A DNA stretch of 64,000 nucleotides from Caballeronia glathei (GTDB lineage: Bacteria; Pseudomonadota; Gammaproteobacteria; Burkholderiales; Burkholderiaceae). The stretch covers positions 51,521-115,520 of the forward strand of contig NZ_JFHC01000014.1 of NCBI RefSeq assembly GCF_000698595.1, given 5' to 3'. Of the stretch, positions 1 through 9,544 are shown one piece after another. Numbering within the stretch: position 1 is the first letter of the stretch; each line of letters opens with the position of its first letter. Under the pieces are notes generated by a model. It did not search any database. It was not told the DNA's origin and saw only the letters and a list, made by a program, of their open reading frames with translations. Made by a program: the position numbers and the translations under genes.

Positions 1-1
1 A

Positions 2-1135
2 CAGCTCGCGTTCGAAGGCGCGGACATCGCGGACGCCGACGCGAAGATCCACGGCGGGACCAAGGAAATCGCCTTCACCACGGTGCCGGAGTGGCAATGG
101 ATGGTCGGCGGCATCGCCTATCGCGACGAACTGCTCGCCGATGTGAACGCCAGCCGCAACCGCTTCCTGCTGCTCGGGCTGGCCGTGGTCGGCGCGTTCG
201 TCGCGGCGCTGCTCTTCGCCGTGAAAAAGCTCGTGAGCGAGCCGCTCGCCGAGGTCACGAACGCGTCGGAGCGGATCGCCGCGGGCGACCTGACCGTGCG
301 CCTCGATTCGAAGCGCGAGGACGACATCGGGCGCCTGATGCAGGCCATCGACGGCATCGCGACCGGCCTCGCGCGCATCGTCTCGCAGGTGCGCAGCGCG
401 TCGGCGGACATGCTCGATGCGACAGGGCGCATCGCGTCGGGCAGCAGCGACATCTCGCTGCGCATCGCCACGCAGGCGAGCAGCCTCGAGGAAACGGCGG
501 CCAGCATGGAGGAAATCACGTCCACCGTGCAGCAGAACGCGGCGAACACATCGCACGCGGACAGCCTCGTCGCGTCGGCGTCCGACGCGGCCCGCGCAGG
601 CGGCGAAGCGGTCGGCCGCGTGGTCGCGACGATGGGCGACATCGACGCGTCCGCGCGCAGGATCGCGGACATCACGTCGGTCATCGAAGGCATCGCGTTC
701 CAGACCAACATCCTCGCGCTCAACGCGGCGGTCGAAGCGGCGCGCGCGGGCGAGCACGGCAAGGGTTTCGCGGTGGTGGCGTCGGAGGTGCGCGGGCTCG
801 CGCAACGCAGCGCGGCGGCGGTGAAGGAAATCGAAGCGCTGATCGCGGAGTCGGTCGGCCGGGTGTCGGACGGCTACCGGATCGCCGAGCAGGCAAGCGG
901 CACGATGAACGGCATCGTCGAGCGCGTGGCGCGCGTGAACGCGATCATCGCCGAGATCAGCGCGGCCTCGCGCGAGCAGTCGAGCGGTATCGAGCAGGTC
1001 AACGTCGCGGTGATGCAGATCGGCGAGGCGACGCAGCAGAACGCGGCGCTCGTCGGCGAGGCGGAGCATTCGGCCGCCGATCTGCGCGATCAGGCCGGGC
1101 GGCTCGCGCAGGCGGTGAGCGTGTTCAGGCTGTGA
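2..1135 (+). CDS. Methyl-accepting chemotaxis protein (5' truncated by window)
   Basis: The open frame runs in from the left edge, so the N-terminus is missing. The first visible residues are the end of a periplasmic Cache-type sensor ([18 protein letters not shown]). A single membrane helix follows ([20 protein letters not shown]), then a HAMP domain and a long signalling coiled coil. The hairpin tip carries the conserved receptor core ([20 protein letters not shown]). The protein senses a ligand outside the cell and controls CheA/CheW below the membrane. No CheR-binding pentapeptide is seen at the C-terminus. The ligand cannot be told. Confidence 0.93.
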   Translation, partial: QLAFEGADIADADAKIHGGTKEIAFTTVPEWQWMVGGIAYRDELLADVNASRNRFLLLGLAVVGAFVAALLFAVKKLVSEPLAEVTNASERIAAGDLTVRLDSKREDDIGRLMQAIDGIATGLARIVSQVRSASADMLDATGRIASGSSDISLRIATQASSLEETAASMEEITSTVQQNAANTSHADSLVASASDAARAGGEAVGRVVATMGDIDASARRIADITSVIEGIAFQTNILALNAAVEAARAGEHGKGFAVVASEVRGLAQRSAAAVKEIEALIAESVGRVSDGYRIAEQASGTMNGIVERVARVNAIIAEISAASREQSSGIEQVNVAVMQIGEATQQNAALVGEAEHSAADLRDQAGRLAQAVSVFRL

Positions 1136-1246
1136 GTTCGGGAAAGCGCGCAGGAAAGCGCGCGGGGAAGTGACTTGTGGCGGGCGGCACCGTGAGGGCC
1201 GCCCCGTCTTGCCTGGTGCGCGCGGCGTACCGCGTCGCTTCGGCCG

Positions 1247-1864
1247 CTACGCCGTCGGACGGATCATCTCGAACATCTCGCCGAGTTCCGCGTAATCGCC
1301 GCGATATCCCGCGCGCATGATCGGGCGGGCGGCGGCGGTATCGAAGAGGCCGTCCTTCAGGAATTCCTTGCGGATGTGCACGCCGACCACCTGGCCGAGC
1401 GCGAGCCAGTTGTCCATCGGCTCGCCTGCGAGGTTCTTCAGCCGCACGACCTGCAGCAGCCGGCATTCCAGCGCCGCCGGCGATTCGGCCACGTGCGGCA
1501 CGTCCACGCTGCGCCCGGGCGCCTTCGTGAGGCCCGCGAGGTCGAATTCGTCGATGTCGTGCGCAACCGGCGCCGAGGTCCGGTTCATCTTTTCCCCGAG
1601 CGGGCGGCTCGTCATGTTCCAGACGAACTCGCCCGTCGCCTCGATGTTGCGGATGCTGTCCTTCTGCCCCTCGCTCGAAAACCCGATGATGTACGGGAAG
1701 GTCGCGAACGCGCCGAAGAAGCTGTAGGGCGCGAGGTTCACGCGCCCATCGGCGTCGCGGCTCGAAATCCAGCCGATCACGCGCGGCGCCACGATAGCCT
1801 TGAACGGATCGTGACGCAGGCGGTGGCCTTCGTCGGGATGATAGAAATGGACGTCGTCTGTCAT
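1247..1864 (-). CDS. Flavin reductase family protein (FMN-binding split barrel)
   Basis: A 205-residue protein of the flavin-reductase-like family (DIM6/NTAB type). It shows the typical early segment RVIGWISSRDADGRVNLAPY followed by SFFGAFATFPYIIGFSS, the FMN-phosphate-binding part of the split barrel. Members bind FMN and reduce flavin with NAD(P)H or act as flavoprotein oxidoreductases; the substrate here is unknown. It stands alone, convergent with the chemotaxis receptor gene on its left. Confidence 0.85.
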   Translation of the reverse strand: MTDDVHFYHPDEGHRLRHDPFKAIVAPRVIGWISSRDADGRVNLAPYSFFGAFATFPYIIGFSSEGQKDSIRNIEATGEFVWNMTSRPLGEKMNRTSAPVAHDIDEFDLAGLTKAPGRSVDVPHVAESPAALECRLLQVVRLKNLAGEPMDNWLALGQVVGVHIRKEFLKDGLFDTAAARPIMRAGYRGDYAELGEMFEMIRPTA

Positions 1865-1964
1865 GTGGGATCGGGCAGAAATGGCGCGTCGGGCGACGGC
1901 AAGCCAGCAGAATAGCGCAGCGTCGCGCGGCTCACAGCGGACGATGTTCAGCGTGGGGAAAAGG

Positions 1965-2000
1965 GCAAAAAAAAAGCAAAAAAATAGCGCCGGATGGCGC
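1965..2000 (-). terminator. Rho-independent terminator for the 50-codon gene
   Basis: Read on the minus strand, GCGCC-ATCC-GGCGC forms a short stem-loop followed by TATTTTTTTG and a second T run. It lies about 140 bases after the small gene at 2137-2289 and is oriented to end its transcript. Confidence 0.6.
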
Positions 2001-2136
2001 GTGGACAGGACGGCGAAAGCGGCTGATTCGACGCCAATTCTGGCTAGAAAAACTACATTGCGGCAAACTGGAAAGCGGGCGCGGCGATTCGCCTTTCAGC
2101 GGATCAGACAGTCTTGCGCGCCGCTTTCGGCAAAGC

Positions 2137-2289
2137 TCACAGACGAATACCGAATACGGTGCCACGGGCCTTGCGAACGCGTTCGGACTCGCGGAAACGC
2201 GCCTGGTACGAGTAGTCCGAGTCGAGCGGCAGATGCGGCGATTCGAACAGCGCGGCGAATTTTTGAAGCAGGGCGAAGAGGTAGCTCAT
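2137..2289 (-). CDS. Small protein, 50 residues, unknown function
   Basis: The frame begins ATG AGC TAC CTC and codes for 50 residues, starting MSYLFALLQKFAALFESPHL and ending GTVFGIRL. A GGAG ribosome site lies six bases before the ATG and a terminator-like hairpin lies downstream, so the unit has all parts of a real gene. The N-terminal half is an amphipathic or hydrophobic helix and the C-terminal half is rich in Arg. I do not recognise a family with certainty; short proteins of this shape are common in Burkholderia. No function is proposed. Confidence 0.6.
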   Translation of the reverse strand: MSYLFALLQKFAALFESPHLPLDSDYSYQARFRESERVRKARGTVFGIRL

Positions 2290-2304
2290 GTCAGACTCCG
2301 GTTA

Positions 2305-2365
2305 ATGTTGCAGGGTTTTCCCTTAGCTCTAATTATAGGGTTTTCACCTACCGATTTCTAGTGCA
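2305..2365 (-). promoter_or_regulatory. Promoter region of the 50-codon gene with repeated AAAACCCT boxes
   Basis: On the minus strand the sequence GGTGAAAACCCTATAATTAG contains a perfect TATAAT -10 box. The motif AAAACCCT overlaps the -10 box and occurs again about 17 bases downstream (GGGAAAACCCT). Two copies of one motif on and after a -10 box suggest an operator, but the protein that would bind is unknown. Confidence 0.45.
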
Positions 2366-2685
2366 ATGCAACATTTTCCGTTAGGAAATTACGTAGTTTT
2401 TCTACATGACGCTTCCGAAGAAGCCTGAAATTTGGGGGCCGGGTCGGAGAGGCAGTATTTGCGGGGATCGAGAGCGATGGGTGGCGCGTGGCGTGATTCG
2501 TCGCCTGCGCAAGGGTGTGGCGTGCACGTCACACCGGGGCCCGAGCGCGCGAGGCTGTCGCTGGCGAAGCCCGGCCGGTGTCAAAAAAGACCGACCGAAA
2601 GCTCCGTCTGCAAAGGTCAGGCGCGTTTGCGCCACGATGCCCTTCCTTGGCCCGCCGCGGGCGGCGGCCGACAAAAGGCCGCGCC
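2366..2685. other. Intergenic stretch, no gene seen
   Basis: No frame here has a convincing start, ribosome site or recognisable product. At the right edge CCGCGC-ACTGAG-GCGCGG followed by CCTTTTG (minus strand, overlapping the stop codon of the next gene) may be a weak terminator. Confidence 0.5.
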
Positions 2686-4002
2686 TCAGTGCGCGGTCGT
2701 GTAGCTCTTGTGCTGCGCGTGCGTCTGCTGGGGCTTCCTGGCGGCCGCATCGCTCTTCGGTGCAGCCGCCGGCTGCACCGGGGCCGGAACGTTCGATTCC
2801 CTCGGGACATTCAGCGCGTTGATCGTGCTGATGTTGGCCGAATCGGTATCGAAGAAGGAAGCGAGCGTCGCCTCCTGGTTCAGCATCAGCTGCTCGATGC
2901 GCTGCTGCTGCACGGCGCTCTCACGCCCCATGCGCAACAGCACGACAGTCTGCGCGATAACCGTCGCGACCGTCACGAGCATCACGCAGACGATGATCGT
3001 GAGCATCGTCTTCATGCGGCGCGAGTGGGCGGTCGCGGCACGGCGCTGGTCCGCGATCACGGCGTAGAGCGCGTCGATCGTATCCGCGAAGGCGGTCGCG
3101 CGGGCGCGGTCCAGTTCGGGCGCGTCTTCGGCTTCGGTTCGGGCGGCCGCGGGCGTCGCCCGGTTTCGGGACGTCGCGGGGCCGTGGTGGCGGTCGTCGT
3201 CGATCAGGGCGGCGGCAAGCGACGACGGCGCCCGGCGCATGCCGTGCGTGGCGCCTGAAGCAGCGGCCGACGACGGCTCCGGTTCCGCGCCGTCAGGACG
3301 CACGGTGGCCGGTGCGGAAGCGGAGCCGGACGTCACGGAAACCGGTGCGGCAACCGGTGCGGAAACCGAGTCGGCCAGCTCCGTATCGGCGGCAAAAACT
3401 GAAGCCCCCGCCCCCGCGTCCGCCTTCGCAGACGCCGTGCGGCTCACCGGCCTCACCGCCGATGCGGCGATCACGGTCGGCCGAACAGCCTTGAGATGAC
3501 CGTGCGCATCCGACGACGCCGACGACGGCTCCCCGACGGCACCGTTCTCTTCGTCACCCGCCTCGCTCTGCGCGATGAGCGGCGGCACGGCATCGATACC
3601 GCCGTTGCTGTCGGCATCACCTGCGGCACGCGCGGCCGCCGCGCCCCCGCGCGTGGCGCGTTTCGCGGGCAGCGCGTCGCCGTTCGCCCCGCCCGGCGTC
3701 ACGCCCGACTGCACGGCGGCCATGAACGCCTCCGGCAACTCGAAGCCCGCGAGCGTGCCCTGCCTGAGATCCGTGTTCATGGCCTGCAGCGTCGCGCGCT
3801 CGGCGTCCTCGGCGAACAGGTCGGGCGTAGTGTCGACGCGCGGGGCGTTGCTCAGCTGCGCGAGCCGCTGCGCCGAGCGCGCGGCGCGGGCAAGCTTCTT
3901 TTCGGTATCGGTGCCGGAATTCGGCGATGCGGCGTCGGCGCCACGCGGCGCTCTTGCGTTTCTGACTGGCGGGGAAGCGGTCTTTACAGCGGAATCTGGC
4001 AT
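2686..4002 (-). CDS. Single-span membrane protein with long disordered N-terminal region
   Basis: About 438 residues from the preferred ATG at 4002 (MPDSAVKTASPP). The first 280 residues are rich in Ala, Ser, Asp and Pro and look disordered. A single hydrophobic helix (LTIIVCVMLVTVATVIAQTV) sits in the last third, followed by a short segment (EQLMLNQEATLASFFDTDSA) and a Pro/Ala/Lys-rich tail. This suggests a long cytoplasmic arm, one membrane crossing and a short periplasmic end. The frame stays open 39 codons further upstream, but that extension is Arg-rich and has no good ribosome site. I do not recognise the family. Confidence 0.65.
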   Translation of the reverse strand: MPDSAVKTASPPVRNARAPRGADAASPNSGTDTEKKLARAARSAQRLAQLSNAPRVDTTPDLFAEDAERATLQAMNTDLRQGTLAGFELPEAFMAAVQSGVTPGGANGDALPAKRATRGGAAAARAAGDADSNGGIDAVPPLIAQSEAGDEENGAVGEPSSASSDAHGHLKAVRPTVIAASAVRPVSRTASAKADAGAGASVFAADTELADSVSAPVAAPVSVTSGSASAPATVRPDGAEPEPSSAAASGATHGMRRAPSSLAAALIDDDRHHGPATSRNRATPAAARTEAEDAPELDRARATAFADTIDALYAVIADQRRAATAHSRRMKTMLTIIVCVMLVTVATVIAQTVVLLRMGRESAVQQQRIEQLMLNQEATLASFFDTDSANISTINALNVPRESNVPAPVQPAAAPKSDAAARKPQQTHAQHKSYTTAH

Positions 4003-4202
4003 AGGTTCGGAGAGTGGCGGCCGTCGCGAGGCGGCTCGCGGCAGGGCGATGCAAGTCTGCGATTGTTTCGAGACCGCATTGTCGCACGGCCGCGCCCGTT
4101 CACCGGCGGTTATCTGCAAGCTCCGGGCGGTGTTTCGCGCATGCTGCGATCCGTGCCTCGGCCCATGCCGCGTCTCTCCATCGCCGAGGAAGCACGGCCG
4201 CC

Positions 4203-4886
4203 TCAGCTCGCGTCTTCTTCCCTGAATTCACGCACGGTCGGCAGATTCCTGAGCTGATCGCAGATCGCCTTGTATTCCGGCGCCGACACGCGCGCCAGCA
4301 CGATCTGCACTTCGTCCAGATCCGGCGAGTCCTCGCTTTGCTGCACGACGAACTGCTTCACGCGCACGCTGCCTGGCCCGAGCGTTTCGTGCAGGCCGTG
4401 AAAGCTGAGCGAGCCGCGCTCGACGAGCATCGTCAGCTGACGGCGCTGCTTCACCGAGATGAAGCGCCGCTCCAGCGGCTTGATGCCCGCGAGGATGATC
4501 AGAATGATGAGCGTAGCGGCGATCGACGCCGTATACAGCCCGCCGCCGACCGCCAGCCCGATGGCCGCCACGGACCAGAGACTCGCCGCCGTCGTGAGGC
4601 CGCGCACGATCTCGTTGCGCAGGAGAATCGAGCCCGCGCCGAGAAAGCCGATGCCGGAGACGACCTGCGCGGCCATCCGCGAGGGATCGAGGACGACGTG
4701 CTCGCCGCCGAGCGAATCGGCGAAACCGAATGCGGACACGATCATGATCAGGGCCGAGCCGACGCACACCAGCATGTGCGTGCGCAGCCCGGCCGCCCAC
4801 GAGAGCCGCTCGCGCTCGAAGCCGATCACGCTGCCGAGCGCCGCGGCCACCACGAGCCGCGAAACGAGTTCGAAATTGCCTAGCAT
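4203..4886 (-). CDS. MgtC/SapB family membrane protein
   Basis: A 227-residue protein with four to five hydrophobic helices in the first 150 residues and a soluble C-terminal domain. The N-terminal part carries family signatures: LGSVIGFERERLSWAAGLRT, VSGIGFLGAGSIL and GLTTAASLWSVAAIG. MgtC/SapB proteins lie in the inner membrane; MgtC helps survival at low magnesium and inside host cells and inhibits the F1Fo ATPase. The C-terminal domain (residues about 155-227) resembles the ACT-like tail of these proteins. It stands alone and is divergent from the epimerase gene. Confidence 0.9.
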   Translation of the reverse strand: MLGNFELVSRLVVAAALGSVIGFERERLSWAAGLRTHMLVCVGSALIMIVSAFGFADSLGGEHVVLDPSRMAAQVVSGIGFLGAGSILLRNEIVRGLTTAASLWSVAAIGLAVGGGLYTASIAATLIILIILAGIKPLERRFISVKQRRQLTMLVERGSLSFHGLHETLGPGSVRVKQFVVQQSEDSPDLDEVQIVLARVSAPEYKAICDQLRNLPTVREFREEDAS

Positions 4887-5041
4887 GGATACGATCCTCC
4901 GTTATTTTGGTGAGCCGATGCGGCACCGTCCGGGGCGGGCCGGACGGATTTGCTATCCTTGGACCCCGCGCTTTCGTGCGTTGCGCTGGCGGCGAGTCCG
5001 CTGGCAGAGGCAACGCCACCATCCAATAAAGAACCGGCCTC

Positions 5042-6169
5042 ATGCACGACCAGAACCCGAACGCCGCGCCGCCCGCGCAAGCCACGTCGATCACACCGGG
5101 CGCCGCGCTGCGCGATCACTACGCGCGCATCGTACTGCCCGTATGGCGCGGTCCCGGCTACAACGCTGCGCTGCGGCTGCCGTACGAAGCCGTTTCGCCC
5201 GGCGATCACGCGCCGCTGCCGCCGTCGCGCTACCGCGCGATGGCCTGCGCGCGGCAGTTGTTCGTCTTCTCGCAAGCCGGCGACATCGCGCACGCCGGCA
5301 CGCTGTTCGCGTCGTTGCGGCACTATTTTCAGGACAATGAAAACGGCGGTTGGTTCTACAGCGTCGATGCGCAAGGCCGGCCGCTCGAGCGGCAAAAGGA
5401 CCTGTACACGCATGCGTTCGTGGTTTTCGCGTGCGCGGAGTACGCGCGGCGCAGCGGTTCCGGCGACGCCGTCGCGCTGCTGAACGAAACCGCCGCACTC
5501 ACGCAGACGCGCTTCGCGGCGGACGGCGGGCTGATGAACGCGGTGCTCTCGGAAGATTTCGGGACGATCGTCGAAACGCCGTTGCAGAATCCGCTGATGC
5601 ACCTGACCGAAGCCTGGCTCGCCGCACGCGACGCCACCGGCGACGCGGCCTTCGACCGCCGGCTGGAAACGCTGGCGTCGGCGGTCGCGCGAACCTTCGT
5701 GCACGAGGCGAGCGGCTGCATCGCCGAACTGCCGATCGGCGCCGCCGACAACCGGCTGGAGCCGGGTCATCAGTTCGAGTGGTTCTTTCTGGTGGAAGGC
5801 AGCCGCCACCCGGCTTTCGACGCGGCCGGACTGCGCGCTCCTCTCGCGCGGGCCTTCGAGTTCGCGCGGCAGCATGGCGTCGACGGATCGACGGGCGGCG
5901 TGTGCGCCGCGCTGGATGAAAGCGGGCGCATCAAGGATGCGACACAGCGCATCTGGGCGCAAACCGAATACCTGCGCGCGCTGGCGACGCACGACAGCGA
6001 CGCCTCGCGCGCCGAATTGCCGCGGCAGATCGAGCGCTACCGGACGCGCTTTCTGCACCCGCGCGGGTGGATCGAATGCCAGCTGGCGGACGGCACCGTG
6101 ACGCGCGCGGACATGCCCTCGACGACGCCCTATCACCTCGCCACCGCCTACGCCGCGCTACCGGCCTGA
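5042..6169 (+). CDS. AGE-family epimerase/isomerase
   Basis: A 375-residue protein of the N-acylglucosamine 2-epimerase family, an alpha/alpha barrel. Visible features are RYRAMACARQLFVFSQAG near residue 65, GGWFYSVDAQGRPLERQKDLYTHAFVVF, and later LEPGHQFEWFFLV, which carries the conserved catalytic His. Members interconvert sugars such as N-acetylglucosamine/N-acetylmannosamine, mannose/fructose or sulfoquinovose derivatives; mannose isomerase-like activity is the commonest for this branch. No sugar gene lies beside it, so the substrate is open. Confidence 0.85.
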   Translation: MHDQNPNAAPPAQATSITPGAALRDHYARIVLPVWRGPGYNAALRLPYEAVSPGDHAPLPPSRYRAMACARQLFVFSQAGDIAHAGTLFASLRHYFQDNENGGWFYSVDAQGRPLERQKDLYTHAFVVFACAEYARRSGSGDAVALLNETAALTQTRFAADGGLMNAVLSEDFGTIVETPLQNPLMHLTEAWLAARDATGDAAFDRRLETLASAVARTFVHEASGCIAELPIGAADNRLEPGHQFEWFFLVEGSRHPAFDAAGLRAPLARAFEFARQHGVDGSTGGVCAALDESGRIKDATQRIWAQTEYLRALATHDSDASRAELPRQIERYRTRFLHPRGWIECQLADGTVTRADMPSTTPYHLATAYAALPA

Positions 6170-6204
6170 GCCGGGACGCGAACGCGACTACCGGGGGCAC
6201 ATGA

Positions 6205-6240
6205 CAAAAAAGCCCACGTCGGTGCGACGTGGGCTTTTTG
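6205..6240. terminator. Bidirectional terminator between convergent genes
   Basis: A perfect stem GCCCACGTC-GGTGC-GACGTGGGC lies at 6212-6234, flanked by an A tract (6205-6211) and a T tract (6235-6239). It can stop the epimerase transcript on the plus strand and the chemotaxis receptor transcript on the minus strand. Confidence 0.92.
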
Positions 6241-6280
6241 CCAGCGATCGGGCCGCAATCAGCCCGCAATCAGCCCGCGC

Positions 6281-7894
6281 TCAGCCCGCCGCCAGCTGGC
6301 CCGTCCGGAACGACGCCTCGCGCGGCGCGCGCTCGTCGCGCTCGAACGCCGCATCGGCAATCCGGAACACGGACACCGCCGCCTTCAGCTGGCGCGTCTG
6401 CTCGTGCAGCGAGGCCGCGGCAGCCGCCGCCTGCTCCACCAGCGCGGCGTTCTGCTGCGTCATCTCGTCCATTTGCGTGACGGCCCGATTGACCTGCTCG
6501 ATGCCCGTGCTCTGTTCGAGCGACGATGCGCTGATGTCAGCCATCATCTGCGTGACGCGCGAAATGGACGACGACACCTCGCGCATCGCCTGCCCCGCCC
6601 GCTCGACGAGCGCGGAGCCGTCGCTCACCTGCGACACCGATTCGCCGATCAGCTCCTTGATCTCCTTCGCCGATTGCGCGCTCCTCTGCGCGAGCCCGCG
6701 CACCTCGCCCGCGACCACCGCGAAGCCGCGCCCCTCTTCGCCCGCGCGCGCCGCCTCGACGGCGGCGTTGAGCGCGAGGATGTTGGTCTGGAAAGCGATG
6801 CCGTCGATCACGGAGATGATCTCCGCGATCCTGTCGGAGCTTTGCGCGATGCTGCGCATCTTCTCGACGACTTCGTCCACCACTCCCGTGCCGCGCGACG
6901 TGGCCGCGAGCGCCTCGCCGGCGAGCATGTTCGCTTCGCGCGCGTGGTCGGCGTTCTGGCGCACCGTCGCCGTGAGTTCCTCCATGCTCGACGCCGTTTC
7001 CTCCAGCGACGCCGCCTGGCTTTCGGTGCGCGCGGACAGATCCGCGTTGCCGGTCGCGATTTCATCGGCGCCGAGGTTGATCGAATCCGACGTCTCGCGC
7101 ACCGTCGCGACCGTGCGCGCGACGCTCGCCTGCATCGCCGCGAGGCCGGCGAACAGACGCCCGATCTCGTTGCTCCCGCGATCAGCGATGCGCTCGTCGA
7201 GCAAGCCCCGCGCGATTCGCTCGAAGTGCCGCCCCGCTTCCTCGAGCGGCGCGACCACGCCACGGCGCAGCGCGGCGTGCACGAGCACGATGCCCGCCAC
7301 CAGCGCGACGAAAATCCCCGCCCCGACCGCGCGGAACAGGAAAAAGCGCGCATCGATGGATTCGATGTACGCGCGGCCGGCGGCGTCGCCGAATTTCACG
7401 AAATTCTGCTGCTCGGCGAGATAGCGGTCCTGGAAGCCTTGCGTCGGCTGATCGAGGAATGCCTGGATGTTGCCGGCGTCGAGATACTGGACCAGCTCGC
7501 CGAGCGCCTTCGCGTACGCCGCGTATTTCTCCTGAAGCGCGCCCGTGCGCGCCTGATTGTCGTCGCCGGTCTTCGGTGCGCCGACGAATGCGCCAAACGA
7601 CTTGTCCGCGAGCGCGAGCTGCTCGCGCGCATGCTGGACGATCTCGACGGGCTCGGCGCCGCCGCGCACCATGCGCGTGCCTGCCCGCGAGAGGTTGATG
7701 CGCGCGTCCATCAGGTGCTGCGTGGTCTCGTTGACCGCGTTCACCTGCCTGAGCGCGATATTCGACAGATTGCCGACGTCGTCGTGCGTACGCGACAGCG
7801 ACCAGAAACCGAGCCCCTCCGTCACCACCTGAAAGAGACAGAACACCACCAGTACCGCCAGCAATCCCGATGCAACCTTGATTTTTCCGAACAT
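6281..7894 (-). CDS. Methyl-accepting chemotaxis protein, Tar-type four-helix sensor
   Basis: About 537 residues. An N-terminal membrane helix ([18 protein letters not shown]) is followed by a roughly 150-residue periplasmic helical sensor ([20 protein letters not shown]), a second membrane helix ([19 protein letters not shown]), HAMP and the signalling domain with [20 protein letters not shown]. This is the Tar/Tsr four-helix-bundle layout, unlike the Cache-type receptor at the left edge. The ATG at 7894 is preferred; a GTG at 7903 is in the same frame. The ligand is unknown. Confidence 0.93.
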   Translation of the reverse strand: MFGKIKVASGLLAVLVVFCLFQVVTEGLGFWSLSRTHDDVGNLSNIALRQVNAVNETTQHLMDARINLSRAGTRMVRGGAEPVEIVQHAREQLALADKSFGAFVGAPKTGDDNQARTGALQEKYAAYAKALGELVQYLDAGNIQAFLDQPTQGFQDRYLAEQQNFVKFGDAAGRAYIESIDARFFLFRAVGAGIFVALVAGIVLVHAALRRGVVAPLEEAGRHFERIARGLLDERIADRGSNEIGRLFAGLAAMQASVARTVATVRETSDSINLGADEIATGNADLSARTESQAASLEETASSMEELTATVRQNADHAREANMLAGEALAATSRGTGVVDEVVEKMRSIAQSSDRIAEIISVIDGIAFQTNILALNAAVEAARAGEEGRGFAVVAGEVRGLAQRSAQSAKEIKELIGESVSQVSDGSALVERAGQAMREVSSSISRVTQMMADISASSLEQSTGIEQVNRAVTQMDEMTQQNAALVEQAAAAAASLHEQTRQLKAAVSVFRIADAAFERDERAPREASFRTGQLAAG

Positions 7895-8132
7895 CCCTGA
7901 CACCCGACTTCTGAATTGGCCCTGCGCAAGCGGCGACAGCAGGGTTTACGGCAATACGGGCGGAGGGCTTGAACGACGTTTCGTACGATTCCCCGGGTTC
8001 GCTACGCGGACGTCGGGGTGAAATGCGGATGAAAGATTTTTTCGCTGGCTTTTGGAGAATTTCTTGCAGTGTGGGCCAACGCTACCTACAGTCTTTGCAG
8101 GACCGCGCCGAACCCACCCAAGGAGTGTCCGA

Positions 8133-8570
8133 ATGGCCGAAATCGTCGATATCGCACGCGGGGCGCTGAACGCGCAGCCGTTCAGTGCATTGCTCGGAAC
8201 GAAACTGATGCAGGTCGATTCAGCGAGCCTCACGCTGTGTCTGACCATTCGCGACGATCTCAGGCAGCAACACGGTTTCGTGCACGGAGGGGTGGTGAGT
8301 TATCTCGTCGACAATGCGCTGACCTTCGCGGGCGCACTGAGGCTCGGCCCGAAGGTGGTCACCGGGGAATACAAGATCAACTATCTGCGGCCCGCGGTGT
8401 CCGGGACGCTGATGGCGCGGGCCCGCGTGATCCATGCGGGCATGACGCAGGCGACCTGCCAGTGCGACGTCTACGTGACGGACGGTAATGCCGAGCGGCT
8501 CGTCGCCGTCGCGCAGGGCACGATCAACCGCATCGTCGAAGGCGCGCCCGAACCGATGTTCAATGCGTGA
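8133..8570 (+). CDS. PaaI-family thioesterase (hotdog fold)
   Basis: A 145-residue protein starting MAEIVDIARG; AGGAG lies eight bases before this ATG, which makes it the likely start although the frame is open further upstream. The motif QQHGFVHGGVVSYLVDNAL matches the HGG...D...A active-site helix of PaaI/4HBT hotdog thioesterases, and KINYLRPAVSGTLMARARVI matches the following strands. It should hydrolyse an acyl- or aryl-CoA. The physiological substrate is unknown. Confidence 0.88.
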   Translation: MAEIVDIARGALNAQPFSALLGTKLMQVDSASLTLCLTIRDDLRQQHGFVHGGVVSYLVDNALTFAGALRLGPKVVTGEYKINYLRPAVSGTLMARARVIHAGMTQATCQCDVYVTDGNAERLVAVAQGTINRIVEGAPEPMFNA

Positions 8571-8605
8571 GGCGCTGGTCCGCGCTCTGCGTGGTCAGGC
8601 GTGCA

Positions 8606-8641
8606 TGAAAAAACCTCGCCCAGCGGCGAGGTTTTTTCTTG
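8606..8641. terminator. Bidirectional terminator
   Basis: CCTCGCC-CAGC-GGCGAGG is flanked by six A before and six T after. It lies between the thioesterase gene (plus) and the end of the sugar operon (minus) and can serve both. Confidence 0.92.
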
Positions 8642-8655
8642 CCGGGCGCCGCCGC

Positions 8656-9504
8656 TTACTTCGCGGCAACCGTCCTTTGACGCTGTTCGCCGAGGCCCTG
8701 AATGCCGAGGTGAATCGTCTGCCCGGGCTTCAGGTACACCGGGTTCGGCTTCACGCCCATGCCGACGCCGGGCGGCGTGCCCGTCGAAATGACGTCGCCG
8801 GGCTGCAGGCTCATCGTCTTCGACAGATACGACACCAGTTGCGCGACGTTGAACACCATCGTGCGCGTGTTGCCGTTCTGATAGCGATGGCCGTCTACTT
8901 CGAGCCACAGGTCGAGCTTCTGCGGGTCCGCGATTTCGTCCTTCGTGACGAGCCACGGGCCGATCGGTCCGAACGTATCGAAGCCCTTGCCCTTGTCCCA
9001 CTGCGTGCCGTGCTCGAGCTGCCACTCGCGCTCGGACACGTCGTTGATCACGCAATAGCCCGCGACGTAGTCGAGCGCGCTCGCCTCGTCGACGTATTTC
9101 GCCTCTTTGCCGATCACGATGCCGAGTTCGACTTCCCAGTCTGTCTTCTTCGAATCGCGCGGGATCTCGACTTCGTCGTTCGGGCCGCAGATCGCGCTCG
9201 TCCATTTGCCGAAGATCACCGGCTCGGTGGGCACCGGCAGGTTCGATTCGGCCGCGTGGTCGGCGTAGTTGAGGCCGATGCACACGAACTTGCCCACCCG
9301 CCCGACGCACGGGCCGATGCGCGGCTCACCCGGCACGACGGGCAGCGACGCCGGATCGACGGCGCGCAGTTTCGCGAGACCGGCATCGGTCAGCGTGTCG
9401 CCGGCGATGTCGTCGACGACCTTCGACAGATCGCGAATCTTGCCTTCCGCATCCAGCGCGCCCGGCTTTTCCTGACCCTTCGGCCCAAAACGAAGCAGTT
9501 TCAT
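8656..9504 (-). CDS. Fumarylacetoacetate hydrolase family protein, probable 2,4-diketo-3-deoxy-sugar-acid hydrolase
   Basis: A 282-residue FAH-fold enzyme. The N-terminal start MKLLRFGPKGQEKPG and the core GKFVCIGLNYADHAAESNLP are typical; the metal ligands lie around DWEVELGIVIGKEAKY (the Glu pair). Relatives in L-fucose and L-rhamnose catabolism of Burkholderia cleave 2,4-diketo-3-deoxy-L-fuconate or -rhamnonate to pyruvate and lactate. It is the last gene of the minus-strand operon and follows the SDR that would make the diketo acid, so I infer the last step of this pathway. Ureidoglycolate lyase, a common database name for this family, fits the context less well. Confidence 0.85.
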   Translation of the reverse strand: MKLLRFGPKGQEKPGALDAEGKIRDLSKVVDDIAGDTLTDAGLAKLRAVDPASLPVVPGEPRIGPCVGRVGKFVCIGLNYADHAAESNLPVPTEPVIFGKWTSAICGPNDEVEIPRDSKKTDWEVELGIVIGKEAKYVDEASALDYVAGYCVINDVSEREWQLEHGTQWDKGKGFDTFGPIGPWLVTKDEIADPQKLDLWLEVDGHRYQNGNTRTMVFNVAQLVSYLSKTMSLQPGDVISTGTPPGVGMGVKPNPVYLKPGQTIHLGIQGLGEQRQRTVAAK

Positions 9505-9544
9505 CTGGTTTGATCCTCGTATTTCAAAAGGTGTTTCGATTGCC

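Noticed and set aside
2402..3258. Long plus-strand frames opposite the one-span membrane protein
   Set aside because: They are Arg/Pro-rich shadows of the minus-strand gene, which has a clear membrane helix and suitable codon use.
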